Assembly (NCBI GenBank): GCA_937873495.1
Contig: CALMXZ010000010.1
Span: forward strand, 496,001 to 560,000
DNA from: an uncultured Trueperaceae bacterium
GTDB taxonomy: Bacteria; Deinococcota; Deinococci; Deinococcales; Trueperaceae
Direction of reading: 5' to 3'
DNA length: 64,000 bases
In this document: piece after piece, positions 15,836 through 24,720 of the stretch
Layout: each line of letters opens with the position of its first letter
Position numbering within the stretch: the stretch's first letter is position 1
Notes under the pieces: generated by a model
What the model was told of the DNA's origin: nothing
The model's input: the letters and a program-made list of their open reading frames with translations, nothing else
Database searches by the model: none
Made by a program: the position numbers and the translations under genes

Positions 15836-18502
15836 CTACACCTGGACGGTCGTCGTCTTGCGGGGCACGTAGAGGCTGCCCTCCGTGACGGCGCCGACGG
15901 CGCCGGTCAGGCGTTCGTCCAGGAGCGCCGGTCGGAAGGCGCCCATGGCCGCGGCCGCCAGCGCGTCGGCGAACGCCGCCGTGACCGCCCGGACGGCCGC
16001 GGCGTCCTCGTGGACGAACTCCAGGCGGTAGTCGCGGATGCCAGCGCCCCACCAGGCGGCGAGATGCTTCGTGGCCACCTGCGCCTCGCCGCTGAAGACG
16101 GTGTTGCGACACCCGACGTCCGCGAGGACCGGATGCTCGCGCCCGCGCGCGTCCCGCAGGGCGAGGCGGTGCGTCTCGCACGGGTGACCGCAGTCGCGGA
16201 AGTCGTGCCCGTCGGACAGGAACCGGCAGAAGACGCAGTGCTCCGTGTGGAAGACGGGCAGGTGATGGTAGGCCATGACCTCGATGGCCTCGCCCCCCAC
16301 GGCGGCGGCCAGCTCGGCGACCTGCCTGCCGTTGAGGTCGTGGCCCGGGGCGATGCTGGTCAACCCGAGGGCCAGGTAGGCGTCGGCCGAGCCGGCGTTG
16401 GTGACGTTCAAGCTGAAGTCGCCGTGCAGCTCGGGGCGCTCGTCGGCGTTCAGACGCGCGAGGTCGTGGAGCAACCCGCCGGAGCGCACGAGGATGCCGG
16501 CCCCGAGACCGAGGAGGAACCGCACGACGTTCTGCTCCGCCGGCTTCAGGATGCGGGGCGAGGCGACGCGGACCGCGATCCCCGCGTCGTGCGCGCGTTC
16601 CACGGACGGCCTGAGGCCGTACAGCTCGAGGTAGTCGAGGGTGACGCTAGCGATGGGTAGGGCGGCCGAGCGGTCGGCGACGGCCTCCAACGCGGCTTCT
16701 AGCTGCTCCGGCGTGCGCACGAGGAGGTGCAGCCTGCCGTCGACGAGCCGGCCGGCGCGCACGCCCGGCGCCACGCGCGCGGCGTGCTCATCGGGTCGGG
16801 TCGCGCGCGACCCGACCGGCGGCGGCGCATGCTCGGCCCAGGGCGGCGTGGCGGCCGTAAGCGCGGAGCGACCGCCGACCACGTCCAGCCGCGCCGCCTG
16901 CAGGCGTTCGACCAGCTCGCGCCGCAGCCGGTTCAGCTCGCTGACGGGCACGAACGGCTCGCCGGCGGCGGTGAGGCTCAGCTCGCCCAGATGGTAAGGC
17001 GTGCCGCCCAGCCGCCCGAGCTGGCGCCGCGCCTGCTCGAGGTCGAGGCCATGGCGCGTGGCGGCGGCCAGGGGCGCGCTCGCGGTGATGGACGCGCTCG
17101 CTTCGCCGCGCGGGCCGACGGTGCGGCCCGTGACCGCCAGGGGCGCGCCGACATTGGCGCTAACCTCGAGGTGCAGCGGCCGCGTGTACAGGGGCTCCGC
17201 GGCGCTCAGGTAGGGCCGCGCCTTGGCGCCGAGGTCGGGATCGTGGGTGCGCCACAGCCAGTCGCCCGGCGCTACGCGGGCGAGGTCGACGCTGCCGCGG
17301 AGGAACGCCAGCTTCACCTCGTCGTCGCCGGCCGGCTCGGCGCGTACGACGGGGCCGCCCTCCTCGCGCTCCTCTGGGCTGCGGCGGTGAGCCGCGTCGA
17401 AGACCATCCCGTCGCCGGGCTTGACGGCGACGCCGCCGGCCGACACCGGCCCACTGCTGCCGCCGGCCGGCCCGGCCCCGGCGGTGAGCCGCACCCTGAC
17501 GCCGTCGGGTTCGACCGCCGCCACCTCGCCTACCTTCACCCCGCGGTGGCGCGGCGCGCGCCCCACGACGACCCGCTGGTGGTCGGTGCCCTGCATGAAC
17601 CAGGGTCCGAGCCCCCGCGAGTAGACCTGCTCAAGGTCGCGCTCTTCCGCCGCGCCGATCCGCGGCGGACGGGCCGCGGCGCACGCGTCGAGCGCTTCGC
17701 GGTACGCCGCGGTGGTGAGGGCGACGTAGTCGGAGTCCTTGTAGCGCCCCTCGATCTTCAGGCAGCTCACCCCGATCCGCGCCAGCTCGGGCACCTGGTG
17801 GAGCGCGTACAGGTCGCCGGGGGAGAGGAGGTAGCGGTGCTCGCCGAGATCGCGCCTCTCCCCGTCGACGAGGAGGTCGTACGCCAGGCGGCAGGCTTGG
17901 GCGCACTGGCCCCGGTTGGCGCTCCGGCCACCCCACGCTTCGCTCGAGAAGCACTGCCCGGAGTAGGACACGCACAGCGCCCCGTGGACGAAGACTTCCA
18001 GCTCGACGTCCGTGGCCTGGCGCACGCGCGCGATGTCGGTCAGGCTCAGCTCGCGGCCGAGGACGACCCGGTTGCAGCCGAAGGAGCGCGCCAGCTCAGC
18101 GCCCTGGGCGCTGGTGATCGACATCTGGGTGGACCCGTGCACCTCGACGTCTGGCGCCACCTCGCGCGCGAGCGCGGCGGCGGCGACGTCCTGGACGATC
18201 ACGGCGTCGACCCCGGCGCCGCCGAGCGCTTCGAGGGCGCGTCTCGCCGCCGCCAGCTCGTCGTCGAAGACCAACGTGTTGAAGGTGACGTAACCGCGCA
18301 CGGCGCGGCCGTGCAGCTCGCGCATCACGTCAGGCACCTCGTCGAGCGTGAACCCGACCTTCGAGCGGGCGCTGAAGTGACCGAGGCCGAAGTAGACGGC
18401 GTCGGCCCCGGCCTCCACGGCGGCGCGCAACTGCGGCCAGTGGCCCGCCGGGCTCATCAGTTCGGGTACGCTCGTCCTCGTGCCGGCCTCTCGGTCTGCC
18501 AT
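15836..18502 (-). CDS. U32 family protein with two U32-like halves (RlhA/YhbU type)
   Basis: An 888-aa protein starting at ATG 18502. The N-terminal U32 domain (~12-330) has ELMSPAGHWPQLRAAVEAGADAVYFGL and the Cys-rich stretch CVSYSGQCFSSEAWGG followed by NRGQCAQACR. The middle resembles DUF3656, and from ~550 a second U32-like half ends in a Cys cluster around HTEHCVFCRFLSDGHDFRDC. Despite the peptidase name, characterised members hydroxylate RNA (RlhA on 23S rRNA, TrhP on tRNA) and use Cys-bound Fe-S. An RNA-modification role is therefore more likely than proteolysis. It is longer than E. coli RlhA (about 650 aa) because of the C-terminal half. TACCAT sits 9 nt before the start. Confidence 0.8.
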   Translation of the reverse strand: MADREAGTRTSVPELMSPAGHWPQLRAAVEAGADAVYFGLGHFSARSKVGFTLDEVPDVMRELHGRAVRGYVTFNTLVFDDELAAARRALEALGGAGVDAVIVQDVAAAALAREVAPDVEVHGSTQMSITSAQGAELARSFGCNRVVLGRELSLTDIARVRQATDVELEVFVHGALCVSYSGQCFSSEAWGGRSANRGQCAQACRLAYDLLVDGERRDLGEHRYLLSPGDLYALHQVPELARIGVSCLKIEGRYKDSDYVALTTAAYREALDACAAARPPRIGAAEERDLEQVYSRGLGPWFMQGTDHQRVVVGRAPRHRGVKVGEVAAVEPDGVRVRLTAGAGPAGGSSGPVSAGGVAVKPGDGMVFDAAHRRSPEEREEGGPVVRAEPAGDDEVKLAFLRGSVDLARVAPGDWLWRTHDPDLGAKARPYLSAAEPLYTRPLHLEVSANVGAPLAVTGRTVGPRGEASASITASAPLAAATRHGLDLEQARRQLGRLGGTPYHLGELSLTAAGEPFVPVSELNRLRRELVERLQAARLDVVGGRSALTAATPPWAEHAPPPVGSRATRPDEHAARVAPGVRAGRLVDGRLHLLVRTPEQLEAALEAVADRSAALPIASVTLDYLELYGLRPSVERAHDAGIAVRVASPRILKPAEQNVVRFLLGLGAGILVRSGGLLHDLARLNADERPELHGDFSLNVTNAGSADAYLALGLTSIAPGHDLNGRQVAELAAAVGGEAIEVMAYHHLPVFHTEHCVFCRFLSDGHDFRDCGHPCETHRLALRDARGREHPVLADVGCRNTVFSGEAQVATKHLAAWWGAGIRDYRLEFVHEDAAAVRAVTAAFADALAAAAMGAFRPALLDERLTGAVGAVTEGSLYVPRKTTTVQV

Positions 18503-18511
18503 CGCGTAGCG

Positions 18512-18517
18512 ATGGTA
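18512..18517 (-). promoter_or_regulatory. -10 box TACCAT of the U32 gene, leaderless type
   Basis: TACCAT (overlapping TATACC) ends 9 nt before ATG 18502 on the minus strand. Confidence 0.35.
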
Positions 18518-18548
18518 TAGCAACGGCGCCGCGGCTCTGCCCGGTCAG

Positions 18549-18578
18549 TTGTCATCCCGGCCCCTTTTCCGCTACAAT
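18549..18578 (+). promoter_or_regulatory. Promoter of rplU-rpmA-obg
   Basis: TTGTCA (18549-18554), an 18-nt spacer, then TACAAT (18573-18578). The leader would be about 105 nt, long enough for autoregulation; no known L21-leader fold was recognised. Confidence 0.6.
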
Positions 18579-18689
18579 GCCAGTTCTGGTATCGGGCCGC
18601 CGCGCCAAGCGGAGGGTCCGGTGCGAAGCGTTCAGATGGCGTGGGCCTGCTAGCGTCGCTTAGCGTGCCGCGGGCCGGAGGTCGAGAAG

Positions 18690-18995
18690 ATGTTCGCAAT
18701 CGTTGAAGCGGGTGGCAAGCAGTATCGCGTGGCGGAAGGCGACGTGCTACAGGTTGAGAAGATCGCGGCCGAGCCCGGTGCCACCGTGGAGCTGCCCGTC
18801 TTGCTCATCGGCGGCGAGACCGTCAAGGTCGGCGCCCCGCACGTGGCTGGTGCCAGCGTCACCGCCGAGGTCGTCGGTCATGGGCGCGGCGAGAAGATCC
18901 ATATCTACAAGTTCAAGGCCAAGGCCAACTATCGTCGCCACACGGGCCATAGGCAAGAGTTCACCAGCGTGCGGATCACGGGCATCCGCGGCTGA
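18690..18995 (+). CDS. rplU: 50S ribosomal protein L21
   Basis: A 101-aa protein with [14 protein letters not shown], the L21 start, and [19 protein letters not shown] near the end, full family length. It binds 23S rRNA in the large subunit. It opens the conserved rplU-rpmA-obg series, is preceded by a consensus-like promoter and a ~105-nt leader, and its stop is 21 nt before rpmA. Confidence 0.97.
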   Translation: MFAIVEAGGKQYRVAEGDVLQVEKIAAEPGATVELPVLLIGGETVKVGAPHVAGASVTAEVVGHGRGEKIHIYKFKAKANYRRHTGHRQEFTSVRITGIRG

Positions 18996-19016
18996 GGCGA
19001 CGAGGAGAGGCTCGAG

Positions 19017-19301
19017 ATGGCACATAAGAAAGGCGTCGGTAGCACCCGCAACGGACGCGACTCCGCTTCCCAGCGCCTGGGCGTCAAGCGGTTCGACGGC
19101 CAGGTCGTCCTCGCCGGCAACATTCTGGTGCGGCAGCGCGGCACGCGCTTCCACCCCGGCCGCAACGTCGGCGTCGGTTCCGACTTCACGCTCTTCGCCC
19201 TGCGCGACGGCGTGGTGCGCTTCCACGACAAGGGCGCCAAGGGCCGCTTCGTCAGCATCGAGGCGAACGCCGGCGGCTCCGACGCGGTGGCGGCGGACTG
19301 A
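19017..19301 (+). CDS. rpmA: 50S ribosomal protein L27
   Basis: A 94-aa protein. [20 protein letters not shown] is the L27 N-terminus that reaches the peptidyl-transferase centre. The mature-type N-terminus starts directly, with no Firmicutes-type cleaved leader. [14 protein letters not shown] and GRFVSIE complete the family pattern. GAGGAGAGG upstream of the ATG is the ribosome site. The C-terminal ~8 residues are Ala/Gly-rich. Confidence 0.97.
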   Translation: MAHKKGVGSTRNGRDSASQRLGVKRFDGQVVLAGNILVRQRGTRFHPGRNVGVGSDFTLFALRDGVVRFHDKGAKGRFVSIEANAGGSDAVAAD

Positions 19302-19397
19302 GCGTCCTCGGGCGCCTCGCGGCGCTTCGCATGGTCAAGACGATCGACTTTAGGCGCGGCTCCTGAAGGGGGCCGCGTTCTCGTTGGAGCGAAGCTG

Positions 19398-20840
19398 ATG
19401 GCTTTCAGGGACGTCCTGGACATCGAGGTGCACGGCGGCAAGGGCGGTGACGGCGGCCTGTCGTTCATGCGCCTCAAGTACATACCGAAGGGCGGCCCGG
19501 ACGGCGGGCACGGCGGTAGGGGCGGCTCGGTCCTGCTGCGCGCGGTGGACGACATCACGTCGCTCGACCGGCTCGTGGGCCGCACCAACTTCAAGGCCCA
19601 GGTCGGCCAGCAGGGCGAGGGCCGCAACAAGGCCGGCTTGGGCGGCGACGACCTCTGGATCGACGTGCCCGTCGGCACGCTGGCCACCGATCGCGAGACG
19701 GGCGAACTCGTAGCCGACCTGGTCGAGGTTGGGCAGACGGCCGTCGTCGCCGCCGGCGGCATCGGCGGGCGCGGCAACTCGACGTTCGCGACGAGCACGA
19801 GGCGCGCCCCGCGCTTCGCCGAGAAGGGGGCTCCCGGCGTCAGCCGCAGGCTGCGCCTCGAGCTGCGCACCATCGCGGACGTCGGTCTCGTCGGCTACCC
19901 CAACGCCGGCAAGTCGAGCCTCCTGGCCGCGCTCTCGAACTCCAAGCCGGCCATCGCCTCCTACCCGTTCACGACGCTCAGCCCGAACCTGGGCGTCGTC
20001 GACCTGGACATGCGGCGCCTCACCATGGCGGACATCCCCGGCATCATCGAGGACGCCCACAAAGGCAAGGGCCTCGGCCTCGAGTTCCTGCGGCACATCT
20101 CCCGCACCCGCCTCCTGGTCTTCGTGCTCGACGTCTCCGACGCCCCGGCCAGGACGCTCGCCGCCCTGCGCTTCGAGCTGGGCGAGTACGACCCCGAACT
20201 GCTAGAGCGACCCGCCCTGCTCGTGTTCAACAAGACGGACCTGGTGACGCCGGACGAGCTGGCGTTGGTCGAGACCGAGTTCGACGCCGTCGCCATGCCC
20301 TTCGTCGCCGTCTCCGCCCTGGACGGCGTCGGGCTCGACGACCTCAAGGAGCGCCTGTTCGAGCTGTTGCCGCCGCGCCCGAGGCCCGTGGCCGAGACGG
20401 CGGCGCCCCGCGTGAAGCTCGACCCGGTGGTCGTCAGGCGCGACATGTCCGGCACGGGCTGGGTCGTGACCGGCAGCGAGCTCGAGGCCGTCGTCGCGCG
20501 CTTCGATCCCGCCAACCCCCAGGCGGTCGCCTACCTGCAGCACACGTTCAAGGGGCAGGGCGTCAACCAGCTGCTCAAGCAGGCCGGCGCGCGTTCCGGC
20601 GACGAGGTGCAGATCGGGGGCGCGATCTTCGATTACTTCGACGACACCGCCGCGGAGCCGGCCGTGCCCTCGCAAGCCGACGCAGATAGAGCAGGCAAGC
20701 GCTACCTCGAAGGGCTGGAGGGGCCGGACGGCGACGAGTACGAGGGCGATGAGTACGCCGCTGACGGGCTCACCGACGACGAAGTCGCGGAGGAAGAGCC
20801 CGCAGCCGACGAGGACGAGGACGGCCCGGCCGGGGCCTGA
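19398..20840 (+). CDS. obg: Obg family GTPase
   Basis: A 480-aa protein with three domains. The glycine-rich Obg fold comes first ([27 protein letters not shown]). The G domain has G1 [11 protein letters not shown] (~166), DIPG (~212) and NKTD (~279). The OCT domain (~350-430) follows, with [17 protein letters not shown]. The last ~45 residues are very acidic (Glu/Asp-rich), an extension seen in several high-G+C lineages. Obg acts in 50S assembly and stress or (p)ppGpp response. It is third in the ribosomal protein series. Confidence 0.96.
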   Translation: MAFRDVLDIEVHGGKGGDGGLSFMRLKYIPKGGPDGGHGGRGGSVLLRAVDDITSLDRLVGRTNFKAQVGQQGEGRNKAGLGGDDLWIDVPVGTLATDRETGELVADLVEVGQTAVVAAGGIGGRGNSTFATSTRRAPRFAEKGAPGVSRRLRLELRTIADVGLVGYPNAGKSSLLAALSNSKPAIASYPFTTLSPNLGVVDLDMRRLTMADIPGIIEDAHKGKGLGLEFLRHISRTRLLVFVLDVSDAPARTLAALRFELGEYDPELLERPALLVFNKTDLVTPDELALVETEFDAVAMPFVAVSALDGVGLDDLKERLFELLPPRPRPVAETAAPRVKLDPVVVRRDMSGTGWVVTGSELEAVVARFDPANPQAVAYLQHTFKGQGVNQLLKQAGARSGDEVQIGGAIFDYFDDTAAEPAVPSQADADRAGKRYLEGLEGPDGDEYEGDEYAADGLTDDEVAEEEPAADEDEDGPAGA

Positions 20841-20884
20841 TAGGCGGTCGCCTAGACCCTACCTGCCCGCGTTCGGGCGCATGC

Positions 20885-20924
20885 TAACTTCACGTCAACG
20901 CCGCCCCGCCGCCAAAGCGGGGCG
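20885..20924 (+). promoter_or_regulatory. Possible promoter -10 and leader hairpin of yqeK
   Basis: TAACTT (20885-20890) is followed by an 8-bp stem CGCCCCGC/GCGGGGCG (20902-20909 with 20917-20924), which has no T-run. A GAGGAGAAC ribosome site and TTG start come 5-15 nt later. It may be a 5' stabilising stem for the yqeK-trpF series. No clear -35 box. Confidence 0.35.
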
Positions 20925-20938
20925 ATAACGAGGAGAAC

Positions 20939-21568
20939 TTGAGACCTAGCTCCGACCACGCGACCTCGCCAAGCCCGCGGCGGGCCGAGGCGCCTTGCGA
21001 CGACCCTCTCGTCGCCCCTTACTGCCGTCTGGTGCGCGCAGCGGTCACGGAAGAGCGCTTCGGGCACATCCTGCGCGTCGCGCAGACCGCGCTCGCCATA
21101 GGCAAGTCGAACGGCTTCTCTGACGAGGAGCTCGAGGAGGTGGCGCTCGCCGCCGTTCTGCACGACGCGGCCCGCGACATGCGCGACGAGCAGCTCAAGC
21201 ACCTCGCGCCGCCGGAGTGCGAGCTGGAAGCCGAGCACCCCATCGTCCTGCACGGCCGCGCGGCTCGCACGCTGGCCGAACGGTGGGGGGTGACGGACGA
21301 GGTGGTGCTCGAGGCGGTGGAAGGGCACGTCTTCGGCGTGCCGGACGGCCACATGGTCGGCATGAGCGTCTACGTCGCCGACGTGTGCGAGCCGGGCCGC
21401 GGCGTCAACGACGACCTCAGGGAGCTGGCCATGCTCGACCTCGGAGCGGCCTACCGCCAGGCCGTCGCGTCGAAGGTGGAGTACTTGCGCCGCACTGGCA
21501 AGCCCGTTCATCACGCCACCTTGGCGGCCTACCACAGCTTCTCGTCGGCGGGGCGGCATGACGCGTAG
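20939..21568 (+). CDS. yqeK: YqeK-type HD-domain bis(5'-nucleosyl)-tetraphosphatase
   Basis: A 209-aa HD protein. ERFGHILRVAQTALAI supplies the first His, LHDAARDM the HD pair, and HPIVLHGRAARTLAERWG with AVEGHVFG the remaining metal ligands of the YqeK family. Members hydrolyse Ap4A symmetrically to ADP. The start is TTG 20939 behind GAGGAG; the first ~25 residues are unstructured and Pro/Arg-rich. It is followed by LCP, rsfS, yraN and trpF with overlapping ends. The yqeK-rsfS pairing is a common bacterial arrangement; nadD, often the third partner, is absent. Confidence 0.88.
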   Translation: MRPSSDHATSPSPRRAEAPCDDPLVAPYCRLVRAAVTEERFGHILRVAQTALAIGKSNGFSDEELEEVALAAVLHDAARDMRDEQLKHLAPPECELEAEHPIVLHGRAARTLAERWGVTDEVVLEAVEGHVFGVPDGHMVGMSVYVADVCEPGRGVNDDLRELAMLDLGAAYRQAVASKVEYLRRTGKPVHHATLAAYHSFSSAGRHDA

Positions 21569-22859
21569 ACGGGCACGCCTGCTCTCGCTCCTCGGCATCC
21601 TGGTGGCGGTCGTCGGGTTGGCGGGTTACTGGCTCACGCGCGACGTCGACCGCAAGGCGCTAAGCGACGACCAGCGCCGCCTGATCGGCCTGCAGGACGA
21701 CGAGTTCCACGCCAGCTTCCTGGTCGCCGGTCGTGACGTCGTCTACAACGGCACCTCCACGCCCGTGTACGGGGCGAACGGCGAGATCGTCGCCTGGAAC
21801 TTCCGCGGCTACCACGGCGTGGAAGGGACCCTGACGGACACCATCCTCTACGTGGACGTCCAGGGCACCGACATCTCGGTCGTCGCCATCCCCCGTGACC
21901 TCTGGCTGACGGCCGAGGTCGCCAGGATCAACTCCATGTACAGCTGGTACGGCGCTCAGGGGCTCCTGGAGCACGTCGAGGCCATCCTCGGCGTTCCCAT
22001 CGACTACTACGTGATCATCAAGCTCGACATCTTCCAGAACCTCGTCGACGCCCTCGGCGGCGTGGTGGTCGACGTGCCGTACCGCATGGACTACGACGAC
22101 AACGTCGGCAACCTGCACATCCACTTCCCGGCCGGCCCGCGCCTCATGAACGGCGAGGACGCCGCCAAGTTCGTCCGTTTCCGCCATTCGCTGCGCGGCG
22201 ACATCGACAGGATCGACAACGTCAAGCGGCTCGCTTACGCGCTGCTCCAGAAGGTGAAGGAGCTGAACGTGCGCGCCGTCACCAAGGTGCCGGAGCTGAT
22301 GGACACGTTCTTCAGCGACGTCGAGACGAACGCGACCGTCAGCATCGCGCGCGAGCTCGTCCAGCGCGTTGGGGGCCTCGTCCTGGCCAACACCGCCACC
22401 CTGCCCAACTACGAGAAGGAGGGCGGTGTGCCGGGCGTCGTGTACTACGACCCCGCGGCGGTCAACGCCTTCATGGCCGCCACGTTCGGCGGTGAGGCCC
22501 GCACGTTCAAGGAGGCGCCCGAAGCAACGCTCCTCGTGACCGACAGCAGCGGCCAGCCCGGGGCGCTCGACTGGTACGTCGACCACCTCCTTGCCCTCGG
22601 CGTGCCAGAGGCCAACATCATCACGCGTAGCGGCTCTGCCGGCGACCAGTCGCCAACGCGCCTCCTCGCCACGCTCGCCTCGTGGGAGGACGCCGACTAC
22701 TACGCGGATATGCTCAACGTCGGCAAACAGCAGATCGACCGCTTCTCACCCGTCCAACGGCGTTCCGTGCAGCTAGAGCTCGTGCTGGGCGCCGACGCCA
22801 TGACCAGGACGTCCATGAGGACCGACTCGACCGTAGCCAGCGTCGCCGCTGGCGAATGA
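21558..22859 (+). CDS. LytR-CpsA-Psr (LCP) family cell-wall ligase
   Basis: A 433-aa membrane-anchored protein. One N-terminal helix lies near residues 7-24 and the LCP domain follows outside the membrane. TDTILYVDV, VAIPRDLWLT and the Arg-rich RFRHSLRGDIDRIDNVKRL are the pyrophosphate-lipid and metal-binding motifs. A LytR_C-type domain (~310-410) contains LLVTDSSGQPG. LCP enzymes transfer lipid-linked polymers to peptidoglycan. ATG 21558 lies 11 nt inside yqeK and the stop overlaps rsfS by ATGA, so it is translationally coupled on both sides. Confidence 0.9.
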   Translation: MTRRRARLLSLLGILVAVVGLAGYWLTRDVDRKALSDDQRRLIGLQDDEFHASFLVAGRDVVYNGTSTPVYGANGEIVAWNFRGYHGVEGTLTDTILYVDVQGTDISVVAIPRDLWLTAEVARINSMYSWYGAQGLLEHVEAILGVPIDYYVIIKLDIFQNLVDALGGVVVDVPYRMDYDDNVGNLHIHFPAGPRLMNGEDAAKFVRFRHSLRGDIDRIDNVKRLAYALLQKVKELNVRAVTKVPELMDTFFSDVETNATVSIARELVQRVGGLVLANTATLPNYEKEGGVPGVVYYDPAAVNAFMAATFGGEARTFKEAPEATLLVTDSSGQPGALDWYVDHLLALGVPEANIITRSGSAGDQSPTRLLATLASWEDADYYADMLNVGKQQIDRFSPVQRRSVQLELVLGADAMTRTSMRTDSTVASVAAGE

Positions 22860-23266
22860 CAAGTGCCAGGCGGGCAGCCGCCGGAGGGATCTTGACGAGA
22901 GAACAGCACCGGGAGGCCGAGGGCCTGCCAGACGGCGTGCAGACGATAGTCGACGCCCTCGACGACAAGCGCGCGGTCGACATCAGCGTCCTCGACCTGA
23001 GGAGCGTGTCCAGTACGCTCGACTGCTTCATCGTGGCAAGCGGCGAGTCCAGTCTCCAGCTCAGGGCGTTGGAAGAGGAGGTGCTCGTGCGCTGCAAGGC
23101 GGAGGGCCGGTTGGCGCGCGGCGTCGAAGGGCCGTCCGAGCGGTGGGTGCTCATCGACTACGGCCCCGTCGTCGTCCACCTGATGAGCCCGGAGGCCCGC
23201 GACTTCTACGACCTCGAGGGCCTCTGGGCCGACGCCGAGCGCGTGGAAGTGACGCCGAGCAGATGA
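22856..23266 (+). CDS. rsfS: Ribosomal silencing factor RsfS
   Basis: A 136-aa protein beginning at ATG 22856, overlapping the LCP stop as ATGA; the longer open frame from 22682 is rejected. DISVLDLRSVSSTLDCFIVASGES, shown here in part as STLDCFIVASG, plus WVLIDYGPVVVHLM and FYDLEGLW are RsfS/DUF143 hallmarks. It binds L14 and blocks subunit joining in starvation. About 25 residues precede the conserved domain. The next gene overlaps again by 4 nt. Confidence 0.94.
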   Translation: MTSARRAAAGGILTREQHREAEGLPDGVQTIVDALDDKRAVDISVLDLRSVSSTLDCFIVASGESSLQLRALEEEVLVRCKAEGRLARGVEGPSERWVLIDYGPVVVHLMSPEARDFYDLEGLWADAERVEVTPSR

Positions 23267-23622
23267 ACGGCGCGCGCCCCGAGCGGCATTGGGCCGAGGC
23301 GGCGGCGCGCGATCACCTCGAGCAGCTCGGCTACCGCCACCTCGCGAGCAACTACCGCTTACGCGGCGGCGAGCTCGACCTCGTCATGGAGGACGGGCCC
23401 GTCATCGTCGTGGTCGAGGTCAAGCAGCGCAAGGACGCACGCTTCGGGCACCCGCTCGAGGCGATCGACGCCCGCAAGCTCCGGCGGCTCAGGCGCGCCG
23501 CCCTGCACTTCGCGCAGGCCGCCGGCGGAAGGCCGGACGCGCGGCTGCGCCTCGACGCCGTCGTCGTGCTCGGGGACGAGGGCGGTTACAGCCTGCGGCA
23601 CGTACGCGACGTGGGATGGTGA
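23263..23622 (+). CDS. YraN/UPF0102 endonuclease-fold protein
   Basis: A 119-aa protein from ATG 23263 (ATGA overlap with rsfS). ERHWAEAAARDHLEQLGYR, NYRLRGGELDLVMED and VVVEVKQRKDARFGHP give the E-x(n)-E..D..EVK pattern of a PD-(D/E)XK nuclease fold. The family is near-universal and its biological function is not settled. It is often next to rnhB or ribosomal genes; here it sits between rsfS and trpF. The open frame back to 23143 is a read-through of another frame. Confidence 0.9.
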   Translation: MNGARPERHWAEAAARDHLEQLGYRHLASNYRLRGGELDLVMEDGPVIVVVEVKQRKDARFGHPLEAIDARKLRRLRRAALHFAQAAGGRPDARLRLDAVVVLGDEGGYSLRHVRDVGW

Positions 23623-24278
23623 GCATGCCGGCGCGCGCGCTCGGGCGGCGAGGGTCGGTGCGGGTGAAGGTCTGCGGCATCACGTCCGCCGCCGACGCCC
23701 TGGTGGCCGAGGCGGCGGGGGCCGACGCCGTCGGCCTGATCTTCGCTCCTGGCTCCAAGCGGTACGTGACGCCGGCGGTGGCGGCGCAGATCTGCTCTGC
23801 GCTCGGCCCGTTCATAGCGCGCATCGGCGTGTTCGTCGACGCCGACCTCGCTGAAGTCGTCGACCTGGTCCGCGGCCTGCGACTGACGGGCGTCCAGCTC
23901 CACGGCGGCGAGCCGGCCGCCTACGCCCGCGAGGTGGCCAAGGCGACGAAGGTCCTGCGCGCCGTCCCCTTCACCCCCGGGCTCACGCCGTCCGACCTCG
24001 CCGACTACGGAGCCGACGCCGTTCTGCTCGACGCCGCCACGCCCGGTTCCGGCCTCCCGTTCGCCTGGGATGCCGCCGCTCCAGCCTGGCGCGGCTGGCC
24101 GCGGCTCGTGCTGGCCGGCGGCCTGACACCCACCAACGTCGCCGCGGCGGTACGGGCTCTTGAGCCGTACGGCGTCGACGTCGCGAGCGGGGTGGAGGCG
24201 CGCCCCGGCGTCAAGGACCCCGAGGCCGTCAGTGCGTTCGTGATGGCCGCCAAGGGCGCGAGCGCGTCCGCGGCCTAG
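23616..24278 (+). CDS. trpF: Phosphoribosylanthranilate isomerase
   Basis: About 220 aa, TIM barrel. VRVKVCGITSAADAL supplies the catalytic Cys. Also seen are AVGLIFAPGSKRYVTP, LTGVQLHGGE, the catalytic-Asp strand AVLLDAATPGSG and the phosphate-binding LAGGLTPTNVA and GVDVASGVEARPGVKD. It catalyses the Amadori rearrangement in tryptophan synthesis. The possible starts 23616 (ATG), 23619 (GTG, overlapping the yraN stop) and 23625 (ATG) differ only in a non-conserved N-terminus. No other trp gene is near, so it is a stray trpF in a ribosome-linked series. Confidence 0.94.
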   Translation: MVSMPARALGRRGSVRVKVCGITSAADALVAEAAGADAVGLIFAPGSKRYVTPAVAAQICSALGPFIARIGVFVDADLAEVVDLVRGLRLTGVQLHGGEPAAYAREVAKATKVLRAVPFTPGLTPSDLADYGADAVLLDAATPGSGLPFAWDAAAPAWRGWPRLVLAGGLTPTNVAAAVRALEPYGVDVASGVEARPGVKDPEAVSAFVMAAKGASASAA

Positions 24279-24720
24279 GGGGGCTTCCGGCACGCCGCCT
24301 ACGCGGTTCAATGGGTGTGCGCCCGGTGCATACGACGCGCCGACTCATGCAGTGGTTGGACCGGAGAAGCGCCGCTTGACCCCTAGCCCCGTGTTCATCG
24401 GGCTAACGGAGTTATCCACAAAGAGGACCGGTTCTCCACAGGCTTGTGGACAAGCGGCGGGCGCGCAACCGCCCCTGCGCCGGCCGCCCGATGAGCACGA
24501 GACGTTTGCAAAGTTCGCGTGCCTGACGGCATCTCTCGGAGTCGCCCCACACCCGCCCCGCCCTACCAGTCGAAGAGGGTGCTTGTCAAGGCTTCCGGGT
24601 TATCCACAGACCTTGCCCCTATTGCCACATGCGCGACCTCGGCGCAGGACTGCACGGCCGCGCCCAGGTAGTACGCTAGCTTCGAGAGATTCGCTAGCAC
24701 CATCGTCCTGGGAGGCGAAC
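24279..24720. other. Gene-free stretch with DnaA boxes
   Basis: 442 nt between trpF and the cupin gene without a credible coding region; the open frame starting at 24352 lacks protein-like features until 24721. It holds four DnaA-box-like nonamers between 24412 and 24608. Near the cupin start, two CGCTAGC copies lie 11 nt apart, at about 24674 and 24692. No hairpin terminator with T-run was seen after trpF. Confidence 0.6.
24412..24608. promoter_or_regulatory. DnaA-box cluster (candidate origin or DnaA-regulatory site)
   Basis: Perfect TTATCCACA occurs at 24412-24420 and 24600-24608. TTGTCCACA is read on the minus strand at 24445-24453, and TTCTCCACA (one mismatch) lies at 24432-24440. Such AT-containing nonamers are rare by chance in DNA of this base composition. 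dnaA and dnaN are not in the window, and no clearly AT-rich unwinding element stands out, so oriC, a DnaA-titration site or a DnaA-regulated promoter are all possible. Confidence 0.6.

Noticed and set aside
24352-24720. Open frame extending the cupin gene upstream through the DnaA boxes
   Set aside because: The extension has no protein-like composition, and GTG 24721 has a well-placed ribosome site where the cupin fold begins.
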